Assembly (NCBI GenBank): GCA_004335635.1
Contig: QAXH01004902.1
Coordinates: 66,420-119,370, forward strand
Source of the DNA: Chloromonas sp. AAM2
Taxonomy: Eukaryota > Chlorophyta > Chlorophyceae > Chlamydomonadales > Chlamydomonadaceae
DNA length: 52,951 bases
Reading direction: 5' to 3'
Shown: positions 11,601-22,524 of the stretch, in pieces
Layout of the letters: each line of letters begins with the position of its first letter
Position numbering within the stretch: the stretch's first letter is position 1
Position numbers and translations under genes: made by a program
Notes under the pieces: generated by a model
The model's database searches: none
What the model saw: the letters and a program-made list of their open reading frames with translations, nothing else
What the model was told of the DNA's origin: nothing

Positions 11601-14600
11601 CTAGTTTGTCCCTGAGTCGCCTCCATCATGGGCACCTGATGTGAGCCAAATAGAGCACAACAGGCCATTTCTCAGCACTCCAGTTGGTGTCATGGGAGAT
11701 GTCCGGCTTATGTATCACTCTTGAGCTTTGCACATTCTATCGCTTCCAGTTGTATTTGTCCTGAGTTGCATGGCACCTCCTTATTGTGCACATTGACACG
11801 GATACAACAAGCTACAACAGCTCAAACTGCATGATTCTGGGTGGCGTGCAATGGGCAGCGTCGGCTCCTGGCCGTCACATGGCGCTGTTAGTGCCCTGGG
11901 GTTTTCCTGGAGCCGCCAGTCACACGTTACCGCCCTACATCACACACTCGGGGTCATAGTACCGCTGTGGGCGGGCCTAAGGGCCTGCTACCCCGCTGCT
12001 GTCTCCAATGCCCGATACATCTATATTTTCAGCCTATGCTAAACAAACATGGCATCTCATTATCGTTCAAAGTCTCTTGAACGCTCCTACATCCTGGAAT
12101 TTCTTCTAAGGGCAAACAGCTTGTTGGTCTGCAGGGATCATGGCATTATTGGCTAAAACCGCTCATGCCATTGTGCACTGGCAAAGGTTGGTTACCCCCA
12201 CTTGTTTCAACTACTTGTCACCTGCAGGACCCCACCGAGGTCATTGACAAGTACGGTGCGGATGCGCTGCGCCTGTACCTCATCAACTCGCCCGTCGTGC
12301 GGGCAGACAACCTGGCGTTCCAGGTAAAGGGTGTTTGGATTGACTTCAACAACAGTAATTGAAGTATGGAGTCAATGTGTTTGGGAATGGCCTTCCAGTC
12401 ATGGGTCATGGCAGGCTTGGTTAACGCAACCTGGTTCGCTGTGTTGACGCCTGGGCACATTCCGGGTGGACGGGTGCATTCCGGGAGAAAATGTTCCTTG
12501 TGTGAATGACTGTGTTTCGACTTCGCTTGATAATGCATAATCATTGACTTGCTTCGAGTTCAATAGCCTTCAGTTCCGGGACACACCCCTTGGCAATTGC
12601 AGCTTAGCCCGATGTACCTCGCATCGTTTTGCATTTGTATTGCCTGGCTTGTACTAGCGGCATGACGTGATGTGAGAGGAGTTGCGCACCTGTCGGTTAG
12701 TTTGGTACTTCCGGTTAAGCAACTGACAAACTTACATCATGTCTGTGTTGCTTTGATTTTTAGGAGGCAGGAGTGTTTGCCGTGGTCAAGGACGTGTTCC
12801 TGCCCTGGTACAACGCATACAGGTGAGGTGTGGACATGCATACAAAGTGTACGGAGTTTCGCAATGTGGCGTTCGTGCGCGTATGTAGATGTGTGCTGAT
12901 CAGCTGCTGACGACTGTGCAGAAAAGGCAACCCGGGTAAGGTCCTGCAAGTGACTGTCAAAGGTACAATAGGCCAAAGTGGTGACAGAGCGGTGACAGAG
13001 TCAACCAAGCGAGTGCACGCTCTCTTTAAAATCGTCACGTTAGAGGAGTTGTTGCAAACCACGGATTGGGCTCCGCACCGCCCTGACCTACCCTGAGCAA
13101 GGGAAGAATTCGAACAAAGCAGGCGAGCGAGTCCAGCCGATGCTAGAAAAGACACCGATCTAATGTCACTTGATTCTGAATGTGCATGACTGATCCAGTG
13201 TCGGTTTCTGCACTCTTTCTAAATCGTTGTTAAACTGTGTTTTTCAGGTTCATGGCCCAGAGCGTAGTGCGTCTTGAGGTCGAGTCAGGCGTGCGCCTGG
13301 AGCCCGCCAGTGTTGACCTGTCCAAGGCAACGAATGTGCTGGACAGGTGGATTGGCGCGGCGTCACGCAACCTCACAGCATACGTGCGACAGGTGAGGTT
13401 GCTCTCACTGGGCCCTGGCAGAGGGACATGAAGGCTATGAGAGGGTTATGAGAGAACTGAAAGGGCCAGAGGAAGAAGGAGTGCTCCTGGAGAGGATGAG
13501 GTTGTGTGGTTGAGCTTGCGATAGCCAATGCCTTGACTGAGTGTCACAGAGTATGCAGCGTGTGACCGGGTAGCGCTCTGAAGTTCAGAAGGCGACATGT
13601 CTGGTGATCGTTCAGTTCTAGTGGCTGGGCTGTTACACAAGTGGCAACATCTGCTTTGCAATTTGTCGTTTGCTTTGCAGGAGATGGACGCTTACAAGCT
13701 CTACACAGTGGTTCCCTTCTTGGTCAAGTTTATTGACAACCTCACAAACATCTATGTGAGTAGAGGCAAGACAAGCGTATGGCAACGCAAGGCACCTGCT
13801 TCAGCACGTGCCTGGTGCAAAGTTTTGGGCAAAATGCACATGCTGTCCACGGGCCGTGCTTGGTGTTTGGCGAGGCGTTACGATTTTGAAGTGTCGCACA
13901 TGCGTATCCCACAGTTGCATCCCTTCATGCATATGTGGGCACAAAAGCCGCGACGCATGCACACACAATTACATGTGTATATATTAGGACTTACATGCAA
14001 AACAAACTTCGGTTTGTGGCACCCAGAATGGCAGCTCAGTAGATGCATAGGCCTGCACACCGTGTGGAGAATTTGCATGATAGGCACCGCGTGCAGTGAT
14101 GACAACATATCACACAATAGAGAATGCACCTCCCACACCATTCAATGGCGGAGGTGTCTGATGATCTTCTACTCATGTCAGCTGAGCACGCGGCCACAAT
14201 CGCAGGCATTCGATTTATCTGAACGTATTGCGTACATGTTGTGGCTAGCAGTTCTTTGAATTTACAATCCAGTGGGGTGCTTTCACAATCACAGGCCCAT
14301 AATCAAGTTGGTATCGCCACACAGAAAACAGGAAAGAAACCCTGTGGTGGTGGCCACATGGCCGCTTCTGTAATGCCTTTTTATTTAATGCATAGCAGCA
14401 GGCTGGTGGACCTGCATTTCGTTCAGAATTCATTGGCCCCCCTGTTGTGCGCATGCATCTGACAGTGCATCTGGCCTGTGCGTGCCTCTGCAGGTGCGAT
14501 ATAACCGCAAGCGGCTCAAGGGCGCCAAGGGCGTGGAGGACTGTGTTTTCGCCATCTCTTCGCTGTTTGACGTCCTGCTCTCTGTGTGCAAGGTAGGCAT

Positions 14601-17600
14601 ACCCAGAGCACGGCATGCAGCCCACACAATGGTTCCTTGTCAGCCGATTGTCGTCTCATCTTACCTGTTTATGTGGCTGCAGCATGCATTGTTGCATTGG
14701 ACACCCTAATCAGGAGCCCACAACTGCGGCTCCTCGCAATTGCTGGCATTACACGCTGTGCATGCAAAACGCGCCACGCTTACTAATATGTGGCGGGGTT
14801 GCCACACAGGTCATGGCGCCGTTCACCCCCTTCCTCACAGAGCACATGTACCAGAACCTGGCCAAGCTTTTGCCTACAGACCAGGTGCGCATCAGGCTGG
14901 GCAACAGTAGTCACCGCAAATCCTACTGGTTAGTTTTCTCTTGAGATGCGGTTTTTGGACGAAGCTACAGGTCACATTTGAATTTGACCTAGCTTGACAA
15001 CTTTGCTTGGTGTTTGTTTGGTTTTAAAGTGCTGATACACCGTGTCTCGCATATCATACTCCAGCCGTGCATTTGTGCCAGGTCTGTTTGTTCTGTGTCA
15101 CAGTTTTTTCCCAGTGTGCATTTTTGTGACGTTTCTCTGGCATACAGACAAAGCACACTGCACATTCACACACGTCGTTGCCCAGGTATCTATCGTCGTT
15201 GCGTCTTCTGCTCCTTCGTGCAGGTCCTTCCCAGTGTGCACTTCTGTGACGTGCCCCCTGTCTCGCCTGAGCACACCGGAGACGCGCGCATGCGGCAGTC
15301 AGTCGAGCGCATGCAGGCAGGTGCACCACTGTGAACTGGTAGGCTGTCTGCAATTGTTTTCATGTTTAAAATGCACGGGGCAGACCTGCAACTGCCATGT
15401 CATGAAGATGACTTTGTTTACTCTCAGAACTGTGTTGCTAGTGATGATATTCGTACCTTGCACCCTGCTGTTGTTGTTGTTGTTGTCTTCCTACATCCGT
15501 GTCGATGCGCGCAATGCGCATAAGGGATGTGTCCCGCAACTCAGGGACAAGACACAAGTCAATCGATGCTACCAGTGAGCTTTCGTGGCTTGTTAACTTT
15601 CAGTGATTATTGTGTCTAGCTGCAGTACCGTGGGTCGACCCGTGAAAAGTGATGATGATGATAAAAGATGATTATGTTCTTGATGAATGTGTTCAGTTTT
15701 GATTATGTTCTTGACGATGATGCAGTCCGTTATCGAGCTTGGCAGGCGCATCAGGGAGAGGGCAACTAAGCCAGTCAAGTTCCCGCTGCGCAAGTTTGTG
15801 GTCGTGCACCCTGACAGCGAGTTCCTGGCAGATGTCCAAGGTCAGTGAGGTTTGGGAGTTGGGCAAGAAAGTTATCGAATATCAAGTTGAGTTGGAAGAG
15901 AGCTCCTGACTATTGTCCAGGATGAGTAAACAGGTTTTGCCAACTGCCATTAGAACTCTGCTCAGGCAGGCAGCATGGTTTACATTGCCTGCTGGCCGGT
16001 GTCGGTGCTAATTGCAGTACCAAGAATGAATGATGATAAAGCGACATGGAGTGTGTGACCGGCCATGTTAAACTGAGTGCCATGGGCATATGCACCACTA
16101 CATCTCTTGTACGCTAGTGCTGGCACGCTGCTCCCGTTCCGTTCCCCGTTTTCTTCTCTTCCTCTCATGGATTGCAAGTGGTTTTGCCTGATCGTTTTGT
16201 TCAGGTGAGCTTCTTGAGTACGTGACCAGCGAGCTGAATGTGTGCGAGGTAGAGTGCTGCGCGGACCCTCTCAAGTACGCCACACTGAGAGCGGAGCCGG
16301 ACTTCCAGGTGTGAACACTGGCACAGAATTAAGGCTGGGTGCCACCTGTTTGGCATTGCCGCCTGTACTGGGTTTTGCAAGGCAATGCGACCTGCACCTA
16401 CACGATTAGCATTGCTTAGCGTCACTGCATCGCATCTTGTGTATATCAGTGTCCTGAGAGAGCAAGAAAGCAAGATCCAAACGGTTCCACAGGCTGTGGA
16501 TACTTGGGACATTGTGGGATGTACCAGACTGGAACCTGGAACACTGCTGTATATCATGCGTATGCTATGCACAAGTTGCATTGCTGACTTCATTGCTTGT
16601 CTGATTACTTCGTCGCATTTCAAGATGGTTTTGTGTCTGCCATTCCACAGTCACTGCATTGCATCCTATCACGGCTTGCGTGTCTGTCACGTGCTCCATG
16701 CAGGTTCTGGGCAAGCGCCTAGGCTCGTCCGTCAAGGAGGTTGGCACCGCCATCCGGGCGCTGAGCAGTGAGGCGGTGCTTGCGGCACAACAGCAGGGGT
16801 CACTGGAGGTGGCGGGACACAAACTAGACATAACAGACATCAAGGTAGGAAGAGGCAAAAGATAAGTAAAGGAACAGACACAAGCTAGACATCGCTGCCA
16901 TCAAGGTGGGAGACGTCAGAAGAGACCTCAAGTGACTTGAAAAAAATGAAACTCAGGTTACTTGACTGACTGTACAATGAGGGCAGGAGGACAAGGCACA
17001 GATGTCCATGATAACCTGACCTCGCTTTGCGATGGAGACGGATGAGCTGGAGAGGAAGACGCAAGGCGACAACTGTGTCTCATCATGAACCAAACTGTTG
17101 TCATCGGTGCAGCATTGCTATCTATCCCCTGCATGTCTTTGTCATGAGGTGCATCACTTGTTCGACCACTCTGTCCATATGCTTAACATAAGCACAACAT
17201 ATGCTTAACATAAGCACTTCATGCATCAGGTGCCTTCTGCTCCTCTCCATACCTTGAATTGACCAACCATTGCACTCTGTCGGGCATTCCCTAGCAGCTG
17301 CTGTGCCTCTCCTATGGCCAGACACGTCATACTATCTTGCCCCACACCAAACCCCAGGCAGGCCTGCTTACCGGCAGCCCCTTGACAATGGGCTGAACAC
17401 GGTCAGTTTGTCGCGCCACATTGCATTTGCCTGGCTTTGGTATATCATTACCATCATCATCATCATCATCATCATTATTACACAGCGTTGGACCCAGATC
17501 TGTACATCTGTACATCATTATCACGTTGGCGTTGTGCTGTTGCTGTTGTATATCTAATTGCTTAGCCTGAAACCAACAGAGAATGCATAAGGATCTCAAG

Positions 17601-20493
17601 GATGTGTGCATGCATCAGGCGTAGCCCTTGTGTGCATGCATTGTGCATTCATGATGCATCACAGCGCATCGTGCATAGCCAGTGATTGTCATGTGAAGTG
17701 GCTCCAGCCAGTACATCACATGGCAATACAGTGTCTTGACAAGGCGTCAGCAGTCAAATCTCTCTGGCATCTGCTCGTGACATGTTCTGGCAACTGGTGC
17801 TGCGGTGGTGGTTCGCCTGCTGTGGCGCTCATGCCTGATAACTGCGCCGTACAGCAAACACACAGGGCTGACCATCGATGCTGGGTGCAGCTGCCATGCA
17901 GCGCACGGTGGCAATGGGCAGCGCACATGCATTTTCTTTGCTTTACCTCTCCCCCTCTTTTGCCACTCTGTCTGTACTGAATGTCGTATACATGTAACAA
18001 TCATTGCCCCAATCCGTAGGGTTATTTGGTTGCCGTTTTCTGTGTTCCACATTGCTGTTAGGAAACCATGTCCTGTTAGATCCATTGTGGTTCGCTTGCA
18101 AGCACTTTGATATGTTGATGGTTGGTTTATTCATGACTTTTGCTCGTTCAGGTTCGTCGTGACTACCGCACACCGGAGGGCATGTCTGCCAGTGACGTCG
18201 ACGCTGACAGTGACGGGGACGTGCTGGTGGTGTTGGACCTGCGGGTGGATCAGGGGCTTGTCAGTGCAGGAGTGGCCAGGGAGATTGTAAACAGGTGAGG
18301 CCGTGGGTGCAACTATTCTTGCTACAGGCAGACCTGAGAATGATTCGTAATGATGATGCTCTTGGGGTTGGTGTAGCAAGCGTGCATCTTTGGTTTGCCT
18401 CACAGTCGGCATCCTGCATGGAATGGAGTTCGGCTCATAGGGCAAGTGTCAGGTGTGGCTTTGTTGGAGAATGAGTCGGGCTAATCGCAGCGTAGACGTT
18501 TAGTGCAACCGTCTGCTGTCTTAACCATGCTGGTTGACATACTGCCATATGCGCCCCAGCCAATCTTCGCCTTTGACTTTGGCTGACAAATGCAAGGGTT
18601 GCTGCTGCAACCATGCAGTTTGACACTATGCTGCGCGCCCAACACGTCTCAAACTACAATCTGCAATCAGCAGTCTGTTTTGAACTCGTTGTGACAGTTT
18701 TAACACTATCTTCTTCGCGCTCTGTAGGTTCCAGAAGTTGCGCAAGAAGGCCGGCATCACGCCACTGGACCCGGTGGAGTTCTTCTACGCACCCATACTG
18801 GGCTCGGCCAGCCAAGGGGCGGGCAACACACAGGTAAGGCCGCAACAAGGAGGGGTGCTTTGTGCAGGACTGGTTTGTTAGCCGCTTGCCGCAAAGGCGT
18901 CTTGCGCGTGGAGGAGGACGGCTGTGGCTGGCCTTCTAGCAAAGGTCTGAGCAAGGAGGACGCCGGTGAATGTGTTCAAATCATGCGGCACAGTGACTGG
19001 ACGTATGCCCGTGGCCTACCTGTAGAGCCGTGTTAATCTTGGTCAGCAGCAGGCATGTGAACATGAGCACATGTGAGCAAGGGATGGCATCTTTGGCACC
19101 TGCCTTGCGCCTTTCCTGCGACTGTTTGAGTGAACTGGACAACCTGTACCATCCACAAACGGACTCTCGGGCCTACTGCTGAGTTTTGCCGCCCCATTGC
19201 AGGGTGTTGCTGACCTGGCATTGCAGCATGGCTCCTACCTGGTGTCGGCGCTGGGAGGGCCCCTCATGCCCGCAGAGGACAGGCCTGCCTCATCCGTCGT
19301 ACTTGAGACTGAACGGTGAGCCTGGTGCTGGGCCTAATTAATTGTGTCTTAGCCGCTTGCTGGGGTTTGACTTCACGTCTGAGCCGCCGTACTGGAGGCG
19401 GAAAGGTGAGCCTTTGACGTTAGCCCGGGCGGCCCCTTGTCTGTTCTGTCTGCTTTGCTCGCTGCGTTCGTTTTGCTTTCTTGCTCAGGGCAGGCCAGAG
19501 CGGTGTTCATCCCATGCCGTTTCCGCTGATGGCGTCCCTGGTGTGAATACATATGAAGGAAAGTATCAGTCAAGCAACAAACGCCAAAAAAAATGAAATA
19601 GGAAAGGCGAGCCTGGCGCATAGTCCGTATGTGCCTCCTGAAATGGTTTTGCTTCAACATGACACAGCCTATGGGAACGTCCAACGTATTTTGTGCAAGC
19701 CCAGGACGGCCCATCTTCACTACGTTTTAATTATGTGTTAAACTGCAGCACATCATGCGACAGCGTCGCTCCTTGCACTGCATCGCTGCTATGTTCAACT
19801 CTCATGCATACTGTCGTTTGCTTGCAGGATTTCAGTAGGCAGCGAGGAGCTCGGCTGCACGGCGGAATTCGTTGCTGTGCTGGCCACGCGCGCGGTGGCG
19901 GTTGACCAAGCCGCTGTGGCGCAGTGCGCGGAAGGGGGTGCTGAGATGGCAGAGGGTGTTGCTTTGTACCTCGCAGCAAGGTGGGTCACGCCTTGTCTAA
20001 CTGGCTGGTCTTGTAGCCTTGGTTGGTGGTAGGCAGATATTCAATCGGTCATGTTTGCGATGGCTACAGATGATGGATGGCCGTTGGAAAGCCCTCCCTC
20101 TTGCAATCATGTCTGCATTGCTTGCTTCTTGATTACAACAAACCGCAGTGGTTGGCGGTCTGTGCAAAGTTTCAAGACGCATGCTCCCTCTTGCAATTAG
20201 GTATTGCTGGTTGTGTCACCGCGCACACGTCGTTTTTGCGGCATGCTCATGACCTATTTTTCCAGGTAGCTGGCAGCATGAACAGCATCGCCCTAGGGTA
20301 CAGATCAATTGATTATTCCTCCTTGTGTGCTGGCGTGTGCCTGTGCAGGGACCCAGGCATGCTGCAAGCGGAAGCAGCGGCCAATGGCGGAACTATCACT
20401 GCCAAGATTGACGGGAGAGCTGTTGCACTTGTCGCAGGAAAGCATTTCTTCGTCGGTGCTGCCGCTAGGGCTGCTAGCAAAGCGCAGGCGTAA
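2624..20493 (+). CDS. IARS1: Cytosolic isoleucyl-tRNA synthetase, 34 exons
   Basis: Class I synthetase charging tRNA-Ile in the cytosol. Exons: 2624-2658, 3032-3135, 3270-3437, 3602-3677, 4030-4131, 4347-4464, 4935-5078, 5372-5472, 5726-5829, 6126-6190, 6515-6645, 7094-7177, 7485-7590, 8627-8746, 9108-9176, 9612-9740, 9972-10060, 10971-11031, 11267-11332, 12228-12323, 12764-12822, 13248-13392, 13681-13755, 14494-14592, 14810-14884, 15224-15316, 15726-15840, 16205-16308, 16704-16844, 18152-18294, 18728-18833, 19203-19315, 19828-19980, 20349-20493. They total 3534 nt, exactly 1177 codons plus stop, near the usual 1070-1260 aa. The HIGH-type motif is HYGH (57-60). The CP1 editing domain has [11 protein letters not shown] (226-236) and PGHGEDDY (341-348). 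The class I lysine loop is KMSKR (615-619). The anticodon-binding and C-terminal domains follow. The sequence resembles plant cytosolic enzymes. The start is the first ATG in frame, and [10 protein letters not shown] fits plant N-termini. Introns make up about 80% of the gene; intron 26 uses a GC donor. Confidence 0.95.
4820..4888 (+). pseudogene. Partial duplicate of IleRS exon 7 inside intron 6
   Basis: The stretch repeats the acceptor and first ~23 codons of exon 7 (real copy from 4935), offset by 115 bp, with the same GCTGCAG acceptor context. It reads [18 protein letters not shown] against the real [18 protein letters not shown]. It then diverges before the essential WTTTPWT editing motif. 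Most differences change amino acids, so it looks like a decaying copy. Its acceptor is intact, so mis-splicing into it is conceivable. Confidence 0.8.
7795..8384 (+). repeat. Direct repeat pair in IleRS intron 13
   Basis: Two ~86-bp copies, 7795-7880 and 8298-8384, share GATGTCAATACA at the start, GAATGTGTGGGGACACAGTG in the middle and AGTCCCTGAGCC at the end. They differ by a few bases. Both lie in intron 13 (7591-8626). A diverged relative with similar order of motifs lies between them (8032-8143). Confidence 0.75.
8032..8143 (+). repeat. Dispersed ~110-bp repeat, copy in IleRS intron 13
   Basis: Nearly identical to 10266-10394 in intron 17 of the same gene. Shared landmarks are AAGGCGGTGATGTCACAAGC, CAAACTCTCCAGCAGAACC and GAGCCACATGCACC. 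The second copy has a short internal duplication. It is non-coding, and two copies 2.2 kb apart in one gene suggest a small mobile element. Confidence 0.7.
10266..10394 (+). repeat. Dispersed ~110-bp repeat, copy in IleRS intron 17
   Basis: Partner of 8032-8143, with the same orientation and landmarks. It lies ~140 bp upstream of the long hairpin in the same intron. Confidence 0.7.
10536..10865. repeat. Long near-perfect inverted repeat (hairpin) in IleRS intron 17
   Basis: The left arm 10536-10695 is the reverse complement of the right arm 10709-10865, with only about 13 bases between. Pairing is strongest near the loop (left CTCTCCGGC...CTTGGACCATGCAT, right ATGCATGGTCCAAG...GCCGGAGAG) and continues outward with scattered mismatches to GTACATTTCC / GGAAATGTAC. 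The transcript could fold into a stem of roughly 155 bp. It may be a foldback element or a small-RNA precursor; the sequence alone does not decide. Confidence 0.85.
15101..15132 (+). repeat. Duplicate of the IleRS exon 26 start inside intron 25
   Basis: The real exon 26 begins at 15224 after CAG. Exactly 120 bp upstream, 15101-15132 repeats CAG plus CCCAGTGTGCA and TTTGTGACGT with a few changes. It would encode the same [12 protein letters not shown] peptide, then loses similarity. Confidence 0.7.
16877..16915 (+). repeat. Duplicate of the IleRS exon 29 end and donor inside intron 29
   Basis: Exon 29 ends at 16844 with GACATCAAG before GTAGGAAGAG. About 70 bp downstream the same edge recurs (GACACAAGCTAGACATC, then CATCAAG before GTGGGAGACG). 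The peptide HKLDITDIK would become HKLDIAAIK. The second donor is intact in form. Confidence 0.75.
17452..17475 (+). repeat. (CAT)n microsatellite in IleRS intron 29
   Basis: Eight uninterrupted CAT units, flanked by degenerate CAT/ATT units, lie in the large intron 29 (16845-18151). A similar tract lies at 34886-34911. Confidence 0.9.
19466..19552 (+). repeat. Dispersed ~83-bp repeat, copy 2 (IleRS intron 32)
   Basis: Forward-orientation copy of the repeat at 524-607, gap-free by eye from CGTTTTGC to GTGTGAATACA. It lies in the intron between IleRS exons 32 and 33. Confidence 0.65.
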
Positions 20494-20710
20494 CACAGAG
20501 TGCATTTCACAGGTGTTTAATACCAGTGCTATCTTTGCCAGCGACTCAGGATTCTGTTCAGATCTTGGGGCAGGCTTCTGGTAATGGGCACAGGTTTTCC
20601 TTGACATGTACAGGCACCCAGGATGCATGTCCAGGCAGTGGTTGATGCAGGGTGCCCATTCATCACACTTGGATAACTCGGCCATTGAACTGGACAGGTT
20701 AAAAAAAAAA

Positions 20711-20911
20711 GTTTGCCAGTTCTGGGACAATTCCTGAATCTGGCACTGGAGCCAAGTGTGTTTGTGGTGCGTGTGTTGAGTGGTATCAAGGTTCAGAGTT
20801 GTCGTGTATGACTGGAATGTGTGAATGTTATCTGTCACTGTCACACCATGGTGCTGATGTGTGTGTTGGTAGACGGTAGCGACTGTCAACCCTGCTGGGA
20901 CAAAGCATAGA
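20711..20911 (+). mobile_element. Truncated MITE-like element
   Basis: It starts with a poly(A) run and the terminus GTTTGCCAGTTCTGGGACA (20711-20729). The next ~180 bases are the reverse complement of 33409-33574, including CAAGGTTCAGAGTTGTCGTG and GACAGTCGCTACCGTCTACC (as read at the other locus). It stops at about 20911 without a second terminal repeat, so it looks like a broken copy of the complete element at 33302-33603. Confidence 0.75.
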
Positions 20912-21576
20912 CCCACAAGATGACATTAAAGGTCCACATACACACAACAACACACAGCTGCATAACAAGAATGGCACCACCTGCGTCATCCATCAGTAAC
21001 TGTCAGGCTCGTAACACGAGACTGTTTGGGTTACAGACTGCAGTACATGCTCTGCTGCCAGCTGGCACATGTCAACTATGCCAGCTGGCACAAACGCTCT
21101 GCTGCCCAGTGGGTTACAAACACAGACTGTCGTCCAGTCAACTGGCATGCCAGCATGTGGCACCTGCTAGATTATGGCCTCCGTGCTGTTCTCACCAACA
21201 GGCGTTGCGAGATGACAGGTGCAGGGCATGCCACCCGGTTTGTAGCGCGCTGCTTTACCATTCCACCACAGCTGTCTTCACTACGGGTACAAGGACACCT
21301 GCTTGTATGTAACATCAAGGAAGCAGTGACAGGACACTCTATGTTGAGACGTTGAGACAAGTTCAGGCAGAAACTACGCTTGTGTGGCTGGACTTCGTTT
21401 CCATGTCGTGCTGGCTCTCTTGCGTATGCGAGTCTAATTTTCAAACAGACCATGCTGGCAAGGCGGCATAGATTCGGATTTCATTCCTGTAATGAAAGAT
21501 GACCTACATCAGGTGAAATGCTGCAGTGGGCGCACGGCTCAGAAGTAAACTGAGCACGTATGCTTCAATTACAGAT

Positions 21577-21595
21577 GTTTGCCAGTTCTGGGACA
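21577..21595 (+). repeat. Terminal repeat of the MITE-like family, left of the ankyrin gene
   Basis: An exact GTTTGCCAGTTCTGGGACA core, followed after 12 bases by CACTGGAACCAGTGTGG. That sequence also follows the core, reverse-complemented, at 43190-43248. A partial inverted core lies at 23547-23560 on the other side of the ankyrin gene. Confidence 0.75.
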
Positions 21596-21678
21596 GTTTA
21601 CAGAAACTGCACTGGAACCAGTGTGGCAACAGGGAAGCCCGTGACAGCAGGGTTTAGGCTAGAGAACAGGGTCCAGGG

Positions 21679-22524
21679 CTAGTCAGGGAGGCAGGGGCTC
21701 ATGACATTTTGGTTACAGTAGGTGGCCAACAAAATACCATACCAGACACTGGGATGTGCTGTGGTGTGTGCATTGCTTGCATGGACATCAGCATCATGGT
21801 TCAGCAGCAAACGCGCCACCTCTGCATATCCATGACGAGCAGCAGCTCTCATTGCTACATCATTGCCCGCATGGACATCAGCATCATGGTTCAGCAGCAA
21901 ACGCGCCACCTCTGCATATCCATGACGAGCAGCAGCTCTCAGTGAATCATCAAACCCCGCATGGACATCAGCACCATGGTCCAGCAGCACACGCACCACC
22001 TCTGCATAGCCATGACGAGCAGCTGCTCTCATTGCTGCATCATTGCCCGCATGGACATCAGCAGCATGGTCCAGCAGCATGCGCACCACCTCTGCATGGC
22101 CATGACGAGCAGCAGCTCTCATTGCTGCATCATTGCCCGCATGGACATCAGCACCATGGTCCAGCAGCATATGCACTATGTTCGCATGTCCATTAACAGC
22201 AGCTGCTCTCAGTGCTTCATCACAACCTGCTGCCACACCATTACCGCAGTTCATAAGGACTTGAGCAGCTTCACGTTTACCATGTCTGGCTGCATGCAGC
22301 AACACTGCATCCAAACCGTCATGGCGTACGCTCAGCCAAGTGGCCAACTGCTGTGGATCTGCCGCCATGTTCTGGAACGCATGCAACCAATTCTTGCTGA
22401 ACAGTCCTGACACGCCTGAGTTGGCTATAATTTGCACAAGGACGTCGCCGGGCATCTGACAAGCCAGCTTGTACCACATAGGACCATCACTCTCCAGGTT
22501 GATCAGGAGTGCGCTGTCGCCCAT
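21679..22524 (-). CDS. Ankyrin-repeat protein with 30-residue repeats
   Basis: Intronless frame of 281 residues read from ATG 22524. An in-frame stop lies about ten codons upstream, so the only longer reading uses a TTG; a spliced 5' exon cannot be excluded. Residues ~1-75 form a non-repeat N-terminus (WYKLACQMPGDVLVQIIA). Tandem ankyrin-type repeats follow, with consensus ADVHAGNDAAMRAAARHGHA then EVVRMLLDHG. The repeats have a 90-bp, 30-residue period instead of the usual 33, and several are nearly identical in DNA. A short unrelated tail (VWYGILLATYCNQN) ends the protein. Ankyrin stacks mediate protein-protein contacts; no catalytic domain is visible. The gene lies between inverted copies of a MITE-like terminus. 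Confidence 0.7.
   Translation of the reverse strand: MGDSALLINLESDGPMWYKLACQMPGDVLVQIIANSGVSGLFSKNWLHAFQNMAADPQQLATWLSVRHDGLDAVLLHAARHGKREAAQVLMNCGNGVAAGCDEALRAAAVNGHANIVHMLLDHGADVHAGNDAAMRAAARHGHAEVVRMLLDHAADVHAGNDAAMRAAARHGYAEVVRVLLDHGADVHAGFDDSLRAAARHGYAEVARLLLNHDADVHAGNDVAMRAAARHGYAEVARLLLNHDADVHASNAHTTAHPSVWYGILLATYCNQNVMSPCLPD
21781..22200 (-). repeat. 90-bp tandem repeat encoding the ankyrin units
   Basis: Units begin at 21781, 21871, 21961, 22051 and 22141 on the plus strand, each starting ATGGACATCAGC. The first two are nearly identical over 85 bases. High DNA identity points to recent unit duplication or homogenisation. Confidence 0.9.

Larger units (their letters stand above)
20494..21678. 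other. Intergenic between IleRS and the ankyrin gene (convergent 3' flanks)
   Basis: No gene is recognisable here. It holds a truncated MITE-like element (20711-20911) and an isolated copy of the same terminal repeat (21577-21595). Both flanking genes end here, so it should carry their 3' UTRs. No clear TGTAA-type poly(A) signal was seen close to the IleRS stop. Confidence 0.5.

Noticed and set aside
21709..22410. Plus-strand frames rich in HGHQHHGPAA or MVQQHTHHLC opposite the ankyrin gene
   Set aside because: They are antisense shadows of the 90-bp ankyrin repeats.
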